In this document: positions 5,640-13,820 of the stretch, piece by piece
How the letters are laid out: the number at the start of each line of letters is the position of its first letter
Position numbering within the stretch: position 1 is the first letter of the stretch
Source: an uncultured Ruminococcus sp.
GTDB taxonomy: Bacteria; Bacillota; Clostridia; Oscillospirales; Ruminococcaceae
Direction: 5' to 3'
DNA: 23,882 nucleotides
Assembly (NCBI GenBank): GCA_900319195.1
Contig: ONNL01000058.1
Span: 1-23,882, forward strand
The notes under the pieces: generated by a model
What the model saw: only the letters and a program-made list of their open reading frames with translations
Databases searched by the model: none
Told to the model about the DNA's origin: nothing
Program-made: the position numbers and the translations under genes

Positions 5640-6419
5640 TTGGAAAACATAATCAAATCAAAGGATAATCCCGTTATCAAGCTATATCAGAGACTTTCAT
5701 CGTCAAAAAAAGAAAGGCTCGAGTATGGCTTATTTGTGTTGGAGGGAATGAGGATAGTCGAGGACGCTGTCAGAGAGCATACCGACATAAGATACCTCAT
5801 CTTCACCGAGAGCGCGAGTGCAAAGGCAGATCAGTTTCAGGTCGATTTGAGAAATACAAAAGTTGTTGTCATTTCAAATGAACTTGGAAATAGGATCGCT
5901 TCGACTGAGAAAACACAGGGCATATTCGCAGTGTGCGCCATTCCCGGCAGGAGCAGCATGAAGCTCTCGGAAAACGGCAAATACGTAGTCCTCTACGGAC
6001 TTCAGGACCCGGGCAACGTCGGCATGATAATCAGAACAGCGGACGCATTCGGAGCGGACGGCATTATATTGTCTGGCTCATGCGACCTGTACAGTCCCAA
6101 GGTGATACGCTCGACTATGGGCTCGGTATTCAGGACAAATATCCTCATCGAAAACGACACCGAAAAGCTCTTCGGACTGCTCTCACAGGGCGGAATACAC
6201 ACCTCTGCGGCTGTTATCGACAGCGACGCACAGAATATCCGCGAGTGCTCGTTTGAGGGCGGTCATGCTGTCTTTATCGGCAACGAGGGCAACGGTCTGC
6301 CGCATGACATCGCAATGCGCTGCGACAGGAGAGTCATAATCCCCATGAAGAGCAGCATAAACTCGCTCAACGCGGCAATGGCGGCAGGCATCATCATGTG
6401 GGAACTCTGCGGCAGATAG
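5640..6419 (+). CDS. SpoU/TrmH-family RNA 2'-O-methyltransferase
   Basis: A SPOUT-fold enzyme that uses S-adenosylmethionine to methylate a ribose 2'-OH in rRNA or tRNA; the exact target cannot be read from sequence. The start is uncertain. GGAGG (5624-5628) overlaps an in-frame GTG at 5628, so I prefer TTG at 5640, which begins MENIIKSKDNPVIK; CTG at 5637 is another option. It has about 259 residues, with an N-terminal L30e-like substrate-binding domain (1-100). The three SpoU motifs follow: LQDPGNVGMIIRTADAFGAD (about 122-141), SPKVIRSTMGSVFR (about 153-166), and IGNEGNGLP with IPMKSSINSLNAAMAAGI (about 217-252). An rRNA methylase beside the L20 operon is common in Firmicutes. dprA follows after 11 bases. 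Confidence 0.9.
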   Translation: MENIIKSKDNPVIKLYQRLSSSKKERLEYGLFVLEGMRIVEDAVREHTDIRYLIFTESASAKADQFQVDLRNTKVVVISNELGNRIASTEKTQGIFAVCAIPGRSSMKLSENGKYVVLYGLQDPGNVGMIIRTADAFGADGIILSGSCDLYSPKVIRSTMGSVFRTNILIENDTEKLFGLLSQGGIHTSAAVIDSDAQNIRECSFEGGHAVFIGNEGNGLPHDIAMRCDRRVIIPMKSSINSLNAAMAAGIIMWELCGR

Positions 6420-6430
6420 GAGGAGCGGTC

Positions 6431-7714
6431 ATGGACGATACAAAATACTGGCTCTGGCTGACTATGATATTCGGCACGGGCAGCAGCAGACTGTGGCAGG
6501 CTATGAACGTTTTCGATTCCGCTAAAACTGCCTATTACGAGCTCTCCTCTGGTGCACACGGACTAAAGCTCAAGGATAACGAGATACGCAATATAAACAG
6601 CACCTCTCTCGACGACGCGGTGAAATACATCACGGAGTGCGAGAAAAAGGGAATACATATCGCAGGCTGTGGGAGCCGTGAATATCCGCCGCAGCTCAGG
6701 CATATAATGAATCCGCCTGCGGTGCTCTATTATAAGGGAAACATCTCATGTCTGCGAAGCAGGACGATAACTGCTGTCGGCACGAGACACGCTTCGGATT
6801 ACGGTCTCGAGGCGGCAAGAAGGATATGCACGGAGCTTGCAATGGACGGGATAGTCATTGTCAGCGGCTTTGCCTGCGGCACGGACATAATCTCGCACCT
6901 TGCGGCTGCTGATTCGGGACGCCCGACTGCCTGTGTGCTCGGCTGCGGAATTGATGTTGACTATCCGCGCGAGAACATTGGATACAGGGAGAGGATACTT
7001 GAAAACGGCGGTGTTTTCATCTCGGAGTATCAGCCCGGGACACGTCCGTTTTCTTCAAACTTCCCCAAGAGAAACAGGATTCTTGCCGCACTCGGATATG
7101 CGGCTGTCATATTTGAGGCTTCACTGAAAAGCGGCTCGCTCATAACTGCGAACCTTGCTGCCGAGCAGGGCAGGGATGTGTTCGTCCTTCCGCCTGCGGA
7201 CATATTCGGGAGCAGATTTTCGGGAAATATCCAGCTTCTGAAAGAGGGAGCACAGCTTCTTCTTGATTCGCGGTCGGTGCTCGACTGCTTCAGGATAGGC
7301 GGAGCTGTTGACGGCGAGATACGCTCGGAGCAGTCTGTGCAGATAAGCGGATTCGGTGTGAAGCCGCTTGCATCTCAGGTGCAGACTCCCGTGGAAAAGG
7401 CTCTCTCGGACAAGTCCGAAAGAAAGCCGAAGAAGAGCGCTCCCATGCGTGAAAAGACGAGGGACACCGCTCCTGAGCCGACTGCGGCGAAAGCTTCGGA
7501 TAGGACTGCGCCTGCGGAGGAGGCATATGCCGACCTCACCGAAATTGAAAGAAAAATATGCGGACTGCTTGCCGACGGCGAGCTTCACGCTGACATGATC
7601 GCACAAAGGCTTGAAATAGACGCTTCCGAGCTTATGGTCGAGCTTACCGAGCTTGAGCTTATCGGAGTTATACGTTCAAAGCCGGGGAAAATATTTGAGC
7701 TTATAAGGGGTTAA
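6431..7714 (+). CDS. dprA: DNA-processing protein DprA
   Basis: DprA binds incoming single-stranded DNA and loads RecA during transformation; it is also widespread in bacteria not known to be competent. I chose the ATG at 6431, preceded by AGGAGG at about 6419-6424. The product has 427 residues. The Rossmann-like core runs from about 110 to 285: VGTRHASDYG, SGFACGTD, VLGCGIDVDYP, FISEYQPG, FPKRNRILAAL and SGSLITANLAAEQGRDVFVLP. Two usual signatures are altered: GID reads GTD and the VPG turn reads LPP. A linker rich in Lys, Ala and Pro (about 318-360) leads to a winged-helix-like C-terminal domain (about 365-427, LTEIERKICGLL). It precedes topA by four bases, the usual Firmicute order. Confidence 0.92.
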   Translation: MDDTKYWLWLTMIFGTGSSRLWQAMNVFDSAKTAYYELSSGAHGLKLKDNEIRNINSTSLDDAVKYITECEKKGIHIAGCGSREYPPQLRHIMNPPAVLYYKGNISCLRSRTITAVGTRHASDYGLEAARRICTELAMDGIVIVSGFACGTDIISHLAAADSGRPTACVLGCGIDVDYPRENIGYRERILENGGVFISEYQPGTRPFSSNFPKRNRILAALGYAAVIFEASLKSGSLITANLAAEQGRDVFVLPPADIFGSRFSGNIQLLKEGAQLLLDSRSVLDCFRIGGAVDGEIRSEQSVQISGFGVKPLASQVQTPVEKALSDKSERKPKKSAPMREKTRDTAPEPTAAKASDRTAPAEEAYADLTEIERKICGLLADGELHADMIAQRLEIDASELMVELTELELIGVIRSKPGKIFELIRG

Positions 7715-7718
7715 ATCA

Positions 7719-9842
7719 ATGTCGGATTTAGTAATAGTTGAGTCGCCTGCAAAGGCTAAAACAATACAGAAGTATCTGGGTCCCGGGTACGAGGTGATAG
7801 CATCAATGGGACATATACGCGACCTTCCGAAGTCCAAGATGGGTGTTGATGTCGAGCATGATTTTCAGCCGCAGTACACCGATATGAAGGGCAAGGAGGA
7901 CGTTATAAAGGACCTGAAAAAGCACGCAAAGAAGTGCGGAAGGGTCTATCTCGCAACCGACCCTGATAGAGAGGGAGAGGCTATCTCATGGCATATAGCG
8001 CAGCTTCTGAAGCTCGACATGAACGAAAACAACCGTGTCGCATTCAATGAGATAACAAAGAGCGGTATCAAGGCGGGTATGAGTGACCCGCATAAGATAG
8101 ATATAGACCTTGTAAATGCACAGCAGGCAAGACGTATACTCGACAGGCTTGTGGGATATGAGCTGAGTCCTTTCCTCTGGAAAAAGGTCAAGAGGGGACT
8201 CTCGGCAGGACGAGTGCAGTCCGTTGCGGTAAGGCTTGTTGTTGACCGCGAAAATGAGATCAGAAAATTCGTATCAAAGGAATACTGGTCGATAGACGCG
8301 AAGTTCACCGCTCCGGGAAGCAAGAAGGTATTTGAGGCATCGCTTGTCTCCGTTGACGGAAAGAAGCTCGAGGTGCCCGACCGCTCCGACAAGGTAAATG
8401 AGAAAAAGACCGTCATCTCCGATAAGGGCGGTGCGGACGATATACTCAAGCGCCTTGAGGGTGCTGTTTATACGGTCGCAGGCGTCAAGAAGCGCGTAAC
8501 AAGGAAGAATCCCGCACCTCCGTTCATCACCTCGACACTTCAGCAGGAAGCGTCGAAGAAGCTCGGATTTGCGTCAAAGAGGACAATGAAGATCGCGCAG
8601 GAGCTCTATGAAGGTGTTGACATCGAGGGCATCGGCGCTATCGGTCTTATCACGTACATGAGAACGGACAGCCTGCGTATCTCCGATGAGGCAAAGGCTG
8701 CTGCCGCTTCATATATAGAGACAGTCTACGGCAAGGAGTATCTGCCGCCGAGTCCGAGGGTGTATAAGTCCAAGAACAACGCTCAGGACGCGCACGAGGC
8801 TATCCGTCCGTCACAGCCCGACCTCTCGCCCGAGAGAGTAAAGTCGAGCCTGACTCCCGAGCAGTTCAAGCTTTACAGGCTCATATGGGAGCGCTTTATC
8901 GCAAGTCAGATGGCAAATGCCCTGCTCGATACGGTGTCCGCGGACATCGAGGCAAACGGCTGCATTTTCAGAGCGTCGGGATACTCGGTCAAGTTTGACG
9001 GATTCATGGTGCTCTATGTTGAATCGTCGGACAGCGATAAATCGGCAAAAAAGGAGCTCCCTCCGCTTGCTGAGAATGACGTGCTCAAGCTCAAGTCCCT
9101 GGACGGCAACCAGCACTTCACACAGCCGCCGGCGCGATACACCGAGGCTTCGCTCATCAAGGCGCTCGAGGAAAACGGTATCGGTCGTCCGAGTACCTAT
9201 GCTCCGACCATTACGACTATCACCTCGCGCCGCTATGTCGAACTGGAGGGCAAGTCGCTGAAGCCGACAAATCTCGGTGAAGTCATCACGGAGCTCATGA
9301 AGGAGCATTTCAAGAAGATAGTTGACGCGAAGTTCACGGCAGACATGGAGACAAGTCTCGATGAGGTCGAGCACGGCGATAAGAATTGGGTGAGCACGCT
9401 CCACGAGTTCTATGACGATTTCTCAAAGACGCTGAAGGAAGCCGAGGTCGCTATGGACGGCAAGAGGGTGAAGGTGCCTGATGAGGAGACAGATGTGGTC
9501 TGCGAGCTTTGCGGACGCAAAATGGTCATCAAATATAGTAAATACGGTAAATTCCTTGCCTGCCCGGGATTCCCTGAGTGCAGGAATACGAAGAAGATAG
9601 TCACGGAGACCGAGGGCAACTGTCCCCGCTGCGGAAGAAAAATGCTGCTGAAAAAATCAAAGCGCGGCAGAAGCTTCTACGGCTGCGAGGGATATCCCGA
9701 GTGCAACTTTATGACATGGAACGTACCAACAGCCGAAAAGTGTCCCGACTGCGGAAAATCGCTGTTTATAAAGGGCGGCAAATCGGGAAGGCTCGTCTGT
9801 GAGAACGAGGGCTGCGGATATGAAAGAGAGCTGAAAAAATGA
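7719..9842 (+). CDS. topA: DNA topoisomerase I (type IA)
   Basis: Relaxes negative supercoils by transient single-strand cleavage. The TOPRIM domain shows VIVESPAKAKTIQKYLG (about 4-20) and ATDPDREGEAISWHIA (about 79-94). The catalytic tyrosine is Y313 in GLITYMRTDSLRIS. The protein has 707 residues and ends with three zinc-ribbon modules: CELCGRK near 594, CPRCGRK near 634 and CPDCGKS near 674. The first two carry a CPGFPEC or CEGYPEC second half; the third has CENEGC. The start ATG at 7719 is four bases after the dprA stop with an AAGGGG ribosome binding site. The stop overlaps the trmFO start (ATGA). Confidence 0.97.
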   Translation: MSDLVIVESPAKAKTIQKYLGPGYEVIASMGHIRDLPKSKMGVDVEHDFQPQYTDMKGKEDVIKDLKKHAKKCGRVYLATDPDREGEAISWHIAQLLKLDMNENNRVAFNEITKSGIKAGMSDPHKIDIDLVNAQQARRILDRLVGYELSPFLWKKVKRGLSAGRVQSVAVRLVVDRENEIRKFVSKEYWSIDAKFTAPGSKKVFEASLVSVDGKKLEVPDRSDKVNEKKTVISDKGGADDILKRLEGAVYTVAGVKKRVTRKNPAPPFITSTLQQEASKKLGFASKRTMKIAQELYEGVDIEGIGAIGLITYMRTDSLRISDEAKAAAASYIETVYGKEYLPPSPRVYKSKNNAQDAHEAIRPSQPDLSPERVKSSLTPEQFKLYRLIWERFIASQMANALLDTVSADIEANGCIFRASGYSVKFDGFMVLYVESSDSDKSAKKELPPLAENDVLKLKSLDGNQHFTQPPARYTEASLIKALEENGIGRPSTYAPTITTITSRRYVELEGKSLKPTNLGEVITELMKEHFKKIVDAKFTADMETSLDEVEHGDKNWVSTLHEFYDDFSKTLKEAEVAMDGKRVKVPDEETDVVCELCGRKMVIKYSKYGKFLACPGFPECRNTKKIVTETEGNCPRCGRKMLLKKSKRGRSFYGCEGYPECNFMTWNVPTAEKCPDCGKSLFIKGGKSGRLVCENEGCGYERELKK

Positions 9843-11164
9843 CTGCTGTAAGCGTTATCGGTGCAGGACTTGCAGGCTGCGAGGCGGCTTGGAGCATTGC
9901 AGGATACGGAATAAAGGTGCGGCTTTACGAAATGAAGCCCGAAAAATACACCCCTGCACATAAGTACAGCGGATTTGCAGAGCTTGTCTGCTCAAATTCG
10001 CTGAAGGCTGCGAGGCTCGAATCCGCGGCAGGACTGCTGAAGCACGAGATGGAAATGCTCGGCTCGCTGACAGTTCCGTGTGCGAAGGAGACATCTGTTG
10101 AGGCAGGCGGTGCGCTTGCTGTGGACAGGAAAAAGTTCTCGGACAGAGTTACCGAGATGATACGCAGTGATCCGCTGATAGAGGTAGTCGAGGGCGAGGT
10201 CACTGAGCTCCCCGAGGGTATCGTTATAATAGCTACGGGACCGCTGACGTCGGGAGCAATGGCTGAGGTGATCGGCGGACTCTGCGGCAGCTCGCTGAGC
10301 TTTTACGACGCTGCTGCGCCTATCGTCACATATGACAGTCTTGACAAGGAAAAGGTCTTTTTTGCGTCACGCTATGACCGCGGCGACGCGGATTACGTGA
10401 ACTGTCCCATGAACAAGGAGGAGTACCTCGCGTTCTACAATGAGCTGATAAAGGCGGAAAAGACTCAGCTTCACGACTTTGACACTCACCCGTTCAGCGT
10501 CTATGAGGGCTGTATGCCGATAGAGGAGCTTGCAAGGCGCGGAGTTGACACAATGCGCTTCGGTCCCATGAAGCCTGTCGGGATAACCGACGAGAGAACG
10601 GGCAAGCGTCCGTATGCTGTCGTTCAGCTCAGACGCGAGAACCGCGAGGGGACTATGTTCAACCTTGTGGGATTCCAGACAAACCTGAAATTCGGTGAGC
10701 AGAAGCGCGTCTTTTCGATGATACCGGGACTTGAAAACGCGGAGTTCATGCGGTATGGCGTTATGCACCGCAACTCGTTCATAAACAGTCCTGCTCTGCT
10801 GAAAAGCGACTTCTCGATGAGGAACCACCCAGAGATATACTTTGCAGGACAGATAACGGGTGTAGAGGGATACATGGAATCTGCGGCGAGCGGTATCATT
10901 GCAGGTACTGCGGCTGCGCGGAAAAAGCTCGGACTTGCACCGCTCGAGCTTCCTCTCGACACAATGACGGGAGCACTCTGCCATTATATAAGCGACAGCT
11001 TCAATGACGGAAAGTTTCAGCCTATGGGTGCAAATATGGGTATCCTGCCGACTATCGACGTAAGGATAAAGGACAAAACAGAGCGATACGGAGTCTATGC
11101 GAGACGTGCCGTTGGATCGCTGAAAAAGGAGATGGAGAGAGTCGGTTATGATAATAATCGTTGA
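9839..11164 (+). CDS. trmFO: Methylenetetrahydrofolate-tRNA-(uracil-5-)-methyltransferase TrmFO
   Basis: Forms 5-methyluridine at position 54 of the tRNA T-loop using methylene-THF and FADH2. The 441-residue protein opens with an FAD-binding dinucleotide fold (VIGAGLAGCEAAW, 6-18). It carries both cysteine motifs of the family: LVCSNSLKA near residue 50 and EGCMPIEELARRG near 224. Family-typical ALAVDRKKFSD, FGPMKPVG, LVGFQTNLKFGEQKRVF and GQITGVEGYMESAASG are present, so it is not a GidA paralogue. The ATG overlaps the topA stop by four bases and the C-terminus overlaps plsX by 17 bases. Confidence 0.97.
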   Translation: MTAVSVIGAGLAGCEAAWSIAGYGIKVRLYEMKPEKYTPAHKYSGFAELVCSNSLKAARLESAAGLLKHEMEMLGSLTVPCAKETSVEAGGALAVDRKKFSDRVTEMIRSDPLIEVVEGEVTELPEGIVIIATGPLTSGAMAEVIGGLCGSSLSFYDAAAPIVTYDSLDKEKVFFASRYDRGDADYVNCPMNKEEYLAFYNELIKAEKTQLHDFDTHPFSVYEGCMPIEELARRGVDTMRFGPMKPVGITDERTGKRPYAVVQLRRENREGTMFNLVGFQTNLKFGEQKRVFSMIPGLENAEFMRYGVMHRNSFINSPALLKSDFSMRNHPEIYFAGQITGVEGYMESAASGIIAGTAAARKKLGLAPLELPLDTMTGALCHYISDSFNDGKFQPMGANMGILPTIDVRIKDKTERYGVYARRAVGSLKKEMERVGYDNNR

Positions 11165-12158
11165 CGCTTTCGGCGGAGACAATGCTCCGCTCGAGGTGAT
11201 AAAGGGCTGTGCACAGGCAGTCGAGAAGCTCGGAGTGAACATCATACTCACGGGCAGCAGTTCAAAGATAGAGAAGTGTGCCGCGGATAACGGGATAAGC
11301 CTTCGCGGCATTGAGATAGCACACACGGATGATGTTTTTGATATACATGAAAAGCCGAATGAGATAGTGAAGTCGGGAAAGAATTCCTCAATGGGACTCG
11401 GTCTTTCACTGCTCGCGGACGGAAAGGGCGACGCCTTTGTCTCGGCAGGCAGCACGGGCGCTCTCGTTATGGGCGCAACGTTCATAGTCAAGCGTATCAA
11501 AGGTATCAAGCGTGTTGCGCCCTCACCGATACTTCCGGGCGACAAGGGCAGCTTCATTCTGCTCGACGCGGGAGCGAATACGGAGTGCAGACCCGAGATG
11601 CTTGCGCAGTTTGCCGTTATGGGCAGCGCGTACATGGAGAAGGTCATGGGGATAAAATCCCCGAAGGTAGCGCTTCTGAATATCGGCGCAGAGGAGACAA
11701 AGGGCAGAGAGCTCGAAATAGAGAGCTATAAGCTGCTTTCGGAGTCGGGACTGAATTTCGTCGGGAATATCGAGCCGCGTGACTTGCCGAAGGGTGAGGT
11801 CAGCGTAGTCGTCACCGACGGCTTCACAGGAAACGTGGTGCTCAAGCTGTATGAGGGCATGGGCTCGTTTTTCGCAAAGAAGATAAAGTGGATATTCTCG
11901 GGAGCGGGAGTACTCGGTGCGCTTTTCTCAATAGGCAAAATAAAGGCATTCAAGGAACAAATGGACTACCGCAAGGTCGGAGGCTCGGCACTTCTCGGCG
12001 TAAGGAAACCCGTTATAAAGGCACACGGCAGTTCGGACGCCAAGGCGTTTTTCAACGCAGTAAGACAGGCAAAGAAATGTGTTGACGGCAGCGTCACCAA
12101 GGTCATAGAGGACTACGCCGCTCGTCTTGCAGGGAGTGATAAAAATGGAGAAAATTGA
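11148..12158 (+). CDS. plsX: Phosphate acyltransferase PlsX
   Basis: Makes acyl-phosphate from acyl-ACP for the PlsY step of phosphatidate synthesis, at the membrane surface. It has 336 residues. Family elements include DAFGGDNAPLEVIKG (6-20), SAGSTGALVMGA near 100, LLDAGANTECRPE near 140, ALLNIGAEETKG near 172 and VVVTDGFTGNVVLKLYEG near 220. The start lies inside trmFO. Its end overlaps rnc by 14 bases. Firmicutes often place fab genes or acpP between plsX and rnc; here none intervenes. Confidence 0.96.
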   Translation: MIIIVDAFGGDNAPLEVIKGCAQAVEKLGVNIILTGSSSKIEKCAADNGISLRGIEIAHTDDVFDIHEKPNEIVKSGKNSSMGLGLSLLADGKGDAFVSAGSTGALVMGATFIVKRIKGIKRVAPSPILPGDKGSFILLDAGANTECRPEMLAQFAVMGSAYMEKVMGIKSPKVALLNIGAEETKGRELEIESYKLLSESGLNFVGNIEPRDLPKGEVSVVVTDGFTGNVVLKLYEGMGSFFAKKIKWIFSGAGVLGALFSIGKIKAFKEQMDYRKVGGSALLGVRKPVIKAHGSSDAKAFFNAVRQAKKCVDGSVTKVIEDYAARLAGSDKNGEN

Positions 12159-12837
12159 AAAATTAGAACAGGCAATAGGCTATACATTTAAAGACAAGGA
12201 ACTTATCAAGCAGGCACTCACACACTCTTCATACGCAAACGAAAAGAAGCACCCCGAAAAATGCAATGAGAGACTTGAATTTCTCGGTGACAGCGTGCTC
12301 TCTATCGTGGTATCGGACTATCTTTACAAGAGCCTTGATGTCCCCGAGGGCGACCTCACAAAGATGAGGGCATCGCTCGTGTGCGAGAAGTCGCTCCACG
12401 TTTTTGCACAGCAGATAGAGCTCGGGGACTATCTCATGCTCGGAAAGGGCGAGGAGAATACAGGTGGACGTGAGCGCTCCTCGATACTTGCGGATGCATT
12501 TGAAGCGGTCATTGCGGCGGTCTATCTCGACGGCGGAATGCAGGCTGCTTCCGAGCATATAATGCACTTCATGCCGAAGGATATAAAGCACATCAAGCAC
12601 TCCGCATTCGACGACTACAAGACTGTTTTGCAGGAGGTAGTGCAGAAGAATCCGGAGGAAAAGGTGGAGTACGTGCTTATCGGTGAGGAGGGACCCGACC
12701 ACAACAAGAGGTTCGTGGTGGAGGTATGCCTCAACTCGAATGTTATCGGCAAGGGCAAGGGCAGAAGCAAAAAGGAAGCCGAGCAGCTTGCCGCAAAGGA
12801 AGCACTTGAACTCATGGGTTACGATGAAGCACAGTAA
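12145..12837 (+). CDS. rnc: Ribonuclease III
   Basis: Cleaves double-stranded RNA, including rRNA precursors. The ATG at 12145 is chosen because GGGAG lies about nine bases upstream within plsX; a TTG at 12127 is a less likely alternative. The product has 230 residues. The nuclease domain has the signature NERLEFLGDSVLS (about 40-52), LGKGEENTGGRERSSILADAFEAVIAAVYLDGG (about 97-129) with the second acidic metal-binding cluster. A double-stranded RNA-binding domain (about 156-226) ends in KGRSKKEAEQLAAKEALELM. It overlaps the next gene by 14 bases. Confidence 0.97.
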   Translation: MEKIEKLEQAIGYTFKDKELIKQALTHSSYANEKKHPEKCNERLEFLGDSVLSIVVSDYLYKSLDVPEGDLTKMRASLVCEKSLHVFAQQIELGDYLMLGKGEENTGGRERSSILADAFEAVIAAVYLDGGMQAASEHIMHFMPKDIKHIKHSAFDDYKTVLQEVVQKNPEEKVEYVLIGEEGPDHNKRFVVEVCLNSNVIGKGKGRSKKEAEQLAAKEALELMGYDEAQ

Positions 12838-13816
12838 CATTTCGATATTCGTTCCGCACATTGGGTGTCCGCATATTTGCAGCTTCTGCGACCAGCGCAC
12901 CATAAGCGGAGCACAGTCTGCACCGACTGCGGAGGACGTGCGGCGCACCTGCGAGCAGGCTCTTGCTGAGATAAGGGAGCCGCAGGATACGGAGATAGCC
13001 TTTTTCGGCGGCAGCTTTACGGCAATACCGCGCAGATATATGCTGGAGCTGCTTGAAGCGGCGGAGAGCTTCATCGGCGAGGGAAAATTCCGCGGCATAC
13101 GTCTTTCCACCCGTCCCGACTATATCGACGACGAGGTGCTGAGCATATTAAATGAGCACGGTGTCACCTCGATAGAGCTCGGGGCGCAGTCAATGGACGA
13201 TGCCGTCCTTACGGCAAACGAGCGCGGTCACTCGGCAGAGGAGGTACGCAGAGCTTCGGCACTTATCCGCAGCTACGGCTTTGAGCTCGGCTTACAGATG
13301 ATGACGGGACTCTATATGAGCTCGCTTGGGAGCGACATGGCTACGGCTCGGGAGATCGTAAGGATAAAGCCGGATACAGTGCGTATCTATCCCGTTGTTG
13401 TGCTGAAGGGCACAAGGCTCGGGGAGCTGTATGAGAGCGGCGAGTACGAAATGCCGCCGTTTGACGACATGGTGAAGCTCTGTGCGGAGCTGATAATGCT
13501 GTTTTATGAGAACGGCATACGTGTCATAAAGTGCGGACTCCATGCTTCCGACGGAGTTGACGGCGAGCGTGTTGCAGGATATTATCACCCTGCATTCCGT
13601 GAGCTGTGCGATATGTATATCTACCGTGACAGAATTGAGAAGCTCATCGCGGACTGCACCGACACAGAGGTAAGGATATCCGTGAATGACAGGTGCATAA
13701 GCCGTGCGGTAGGGCAGAAAAAGGCAAACATCGAGTATTTCCGCGGACGCGGAAAAAGAGTTATGATAGAGGGAGACAGCAGTCTCAGAATTTACGAATG
13801 CAGATTCAGGAGGTGA
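12824..13816 (+). CDS. Elp3-like radical SAM protein lacking an acetyltransferase domain
   Basis: The radical SAM [4Fe-4S] motif is at C15, C19 and C22 (GCPHICSFC, CX3CX2C). FFGGSFTAIP follows near residue 64, then STRPDYIDDEVL and SIELGAQSMDDAVL, which match the Elp3/YhcC-like group. I place the start at 12824 (MKHSNISIFVPHIGC), where it overlaps rnc; the frame is open further upstream but only inside rnc. It has 330 residues with a C-terminal extension (about 245-330) instead of the GNAT domain of true Elp3. The substrate is unknown; a tRNA or other RNA modification is a fair guess from family and neighbours. The smc Shine-Dalgarno overlaps its stop. Confidence 0.85.
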   Translation: MKHSNISIFVPHIGCPHICSFCDQRTISGAQSAPTAEDVRRTCEQALAEIREPQDTEIAFFGGSFTAIPRRYMLELLEAAESFIGEGKFRGIRLSTRPDYIDDEVLSILNEHGVTSIELGAQSMDDAVLTANERGHSAEEVRRASALIRSYGFELGLQMMTGLYMSSLGSDMATAREIVRIKPDTVRIYPVVVLKGTRLGELYESGEYEMPPFDDMVKLCAELIMLFYENGIRVIKCGLHASDGVDGERVAGYYHPAFRELCDMYIYRDRIEKLIADCTDTEVRISVNDRCISRAVGQKKANIEYFRGRGKRVMIEGDSSLRIYECRFRR

Positions 13817-13820
13817 ATTT

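Noticed and set aside
10367..11647. Minus-strand open frame of 426 residues opposite trmFO and plsX
   Set aside because: It is antisense to two conserved genes with overlapping ends and shows no recognisable motif.
12155..12186. TTGAAA and TATACA inside the start of rnc as a promoter
   Set aside because: The spacer is 20 bases, too long for a normal sigma-A promoter.
12683..12823. Upstream extension of the radical SAM gene to 12683
   Set aside because: The extra 47 residues overlap the rnc double-stranded RNA-binding domain in another frame and have no family similarity; the start at 12824 puts the iron-sulfur cysteines at the usual distance.
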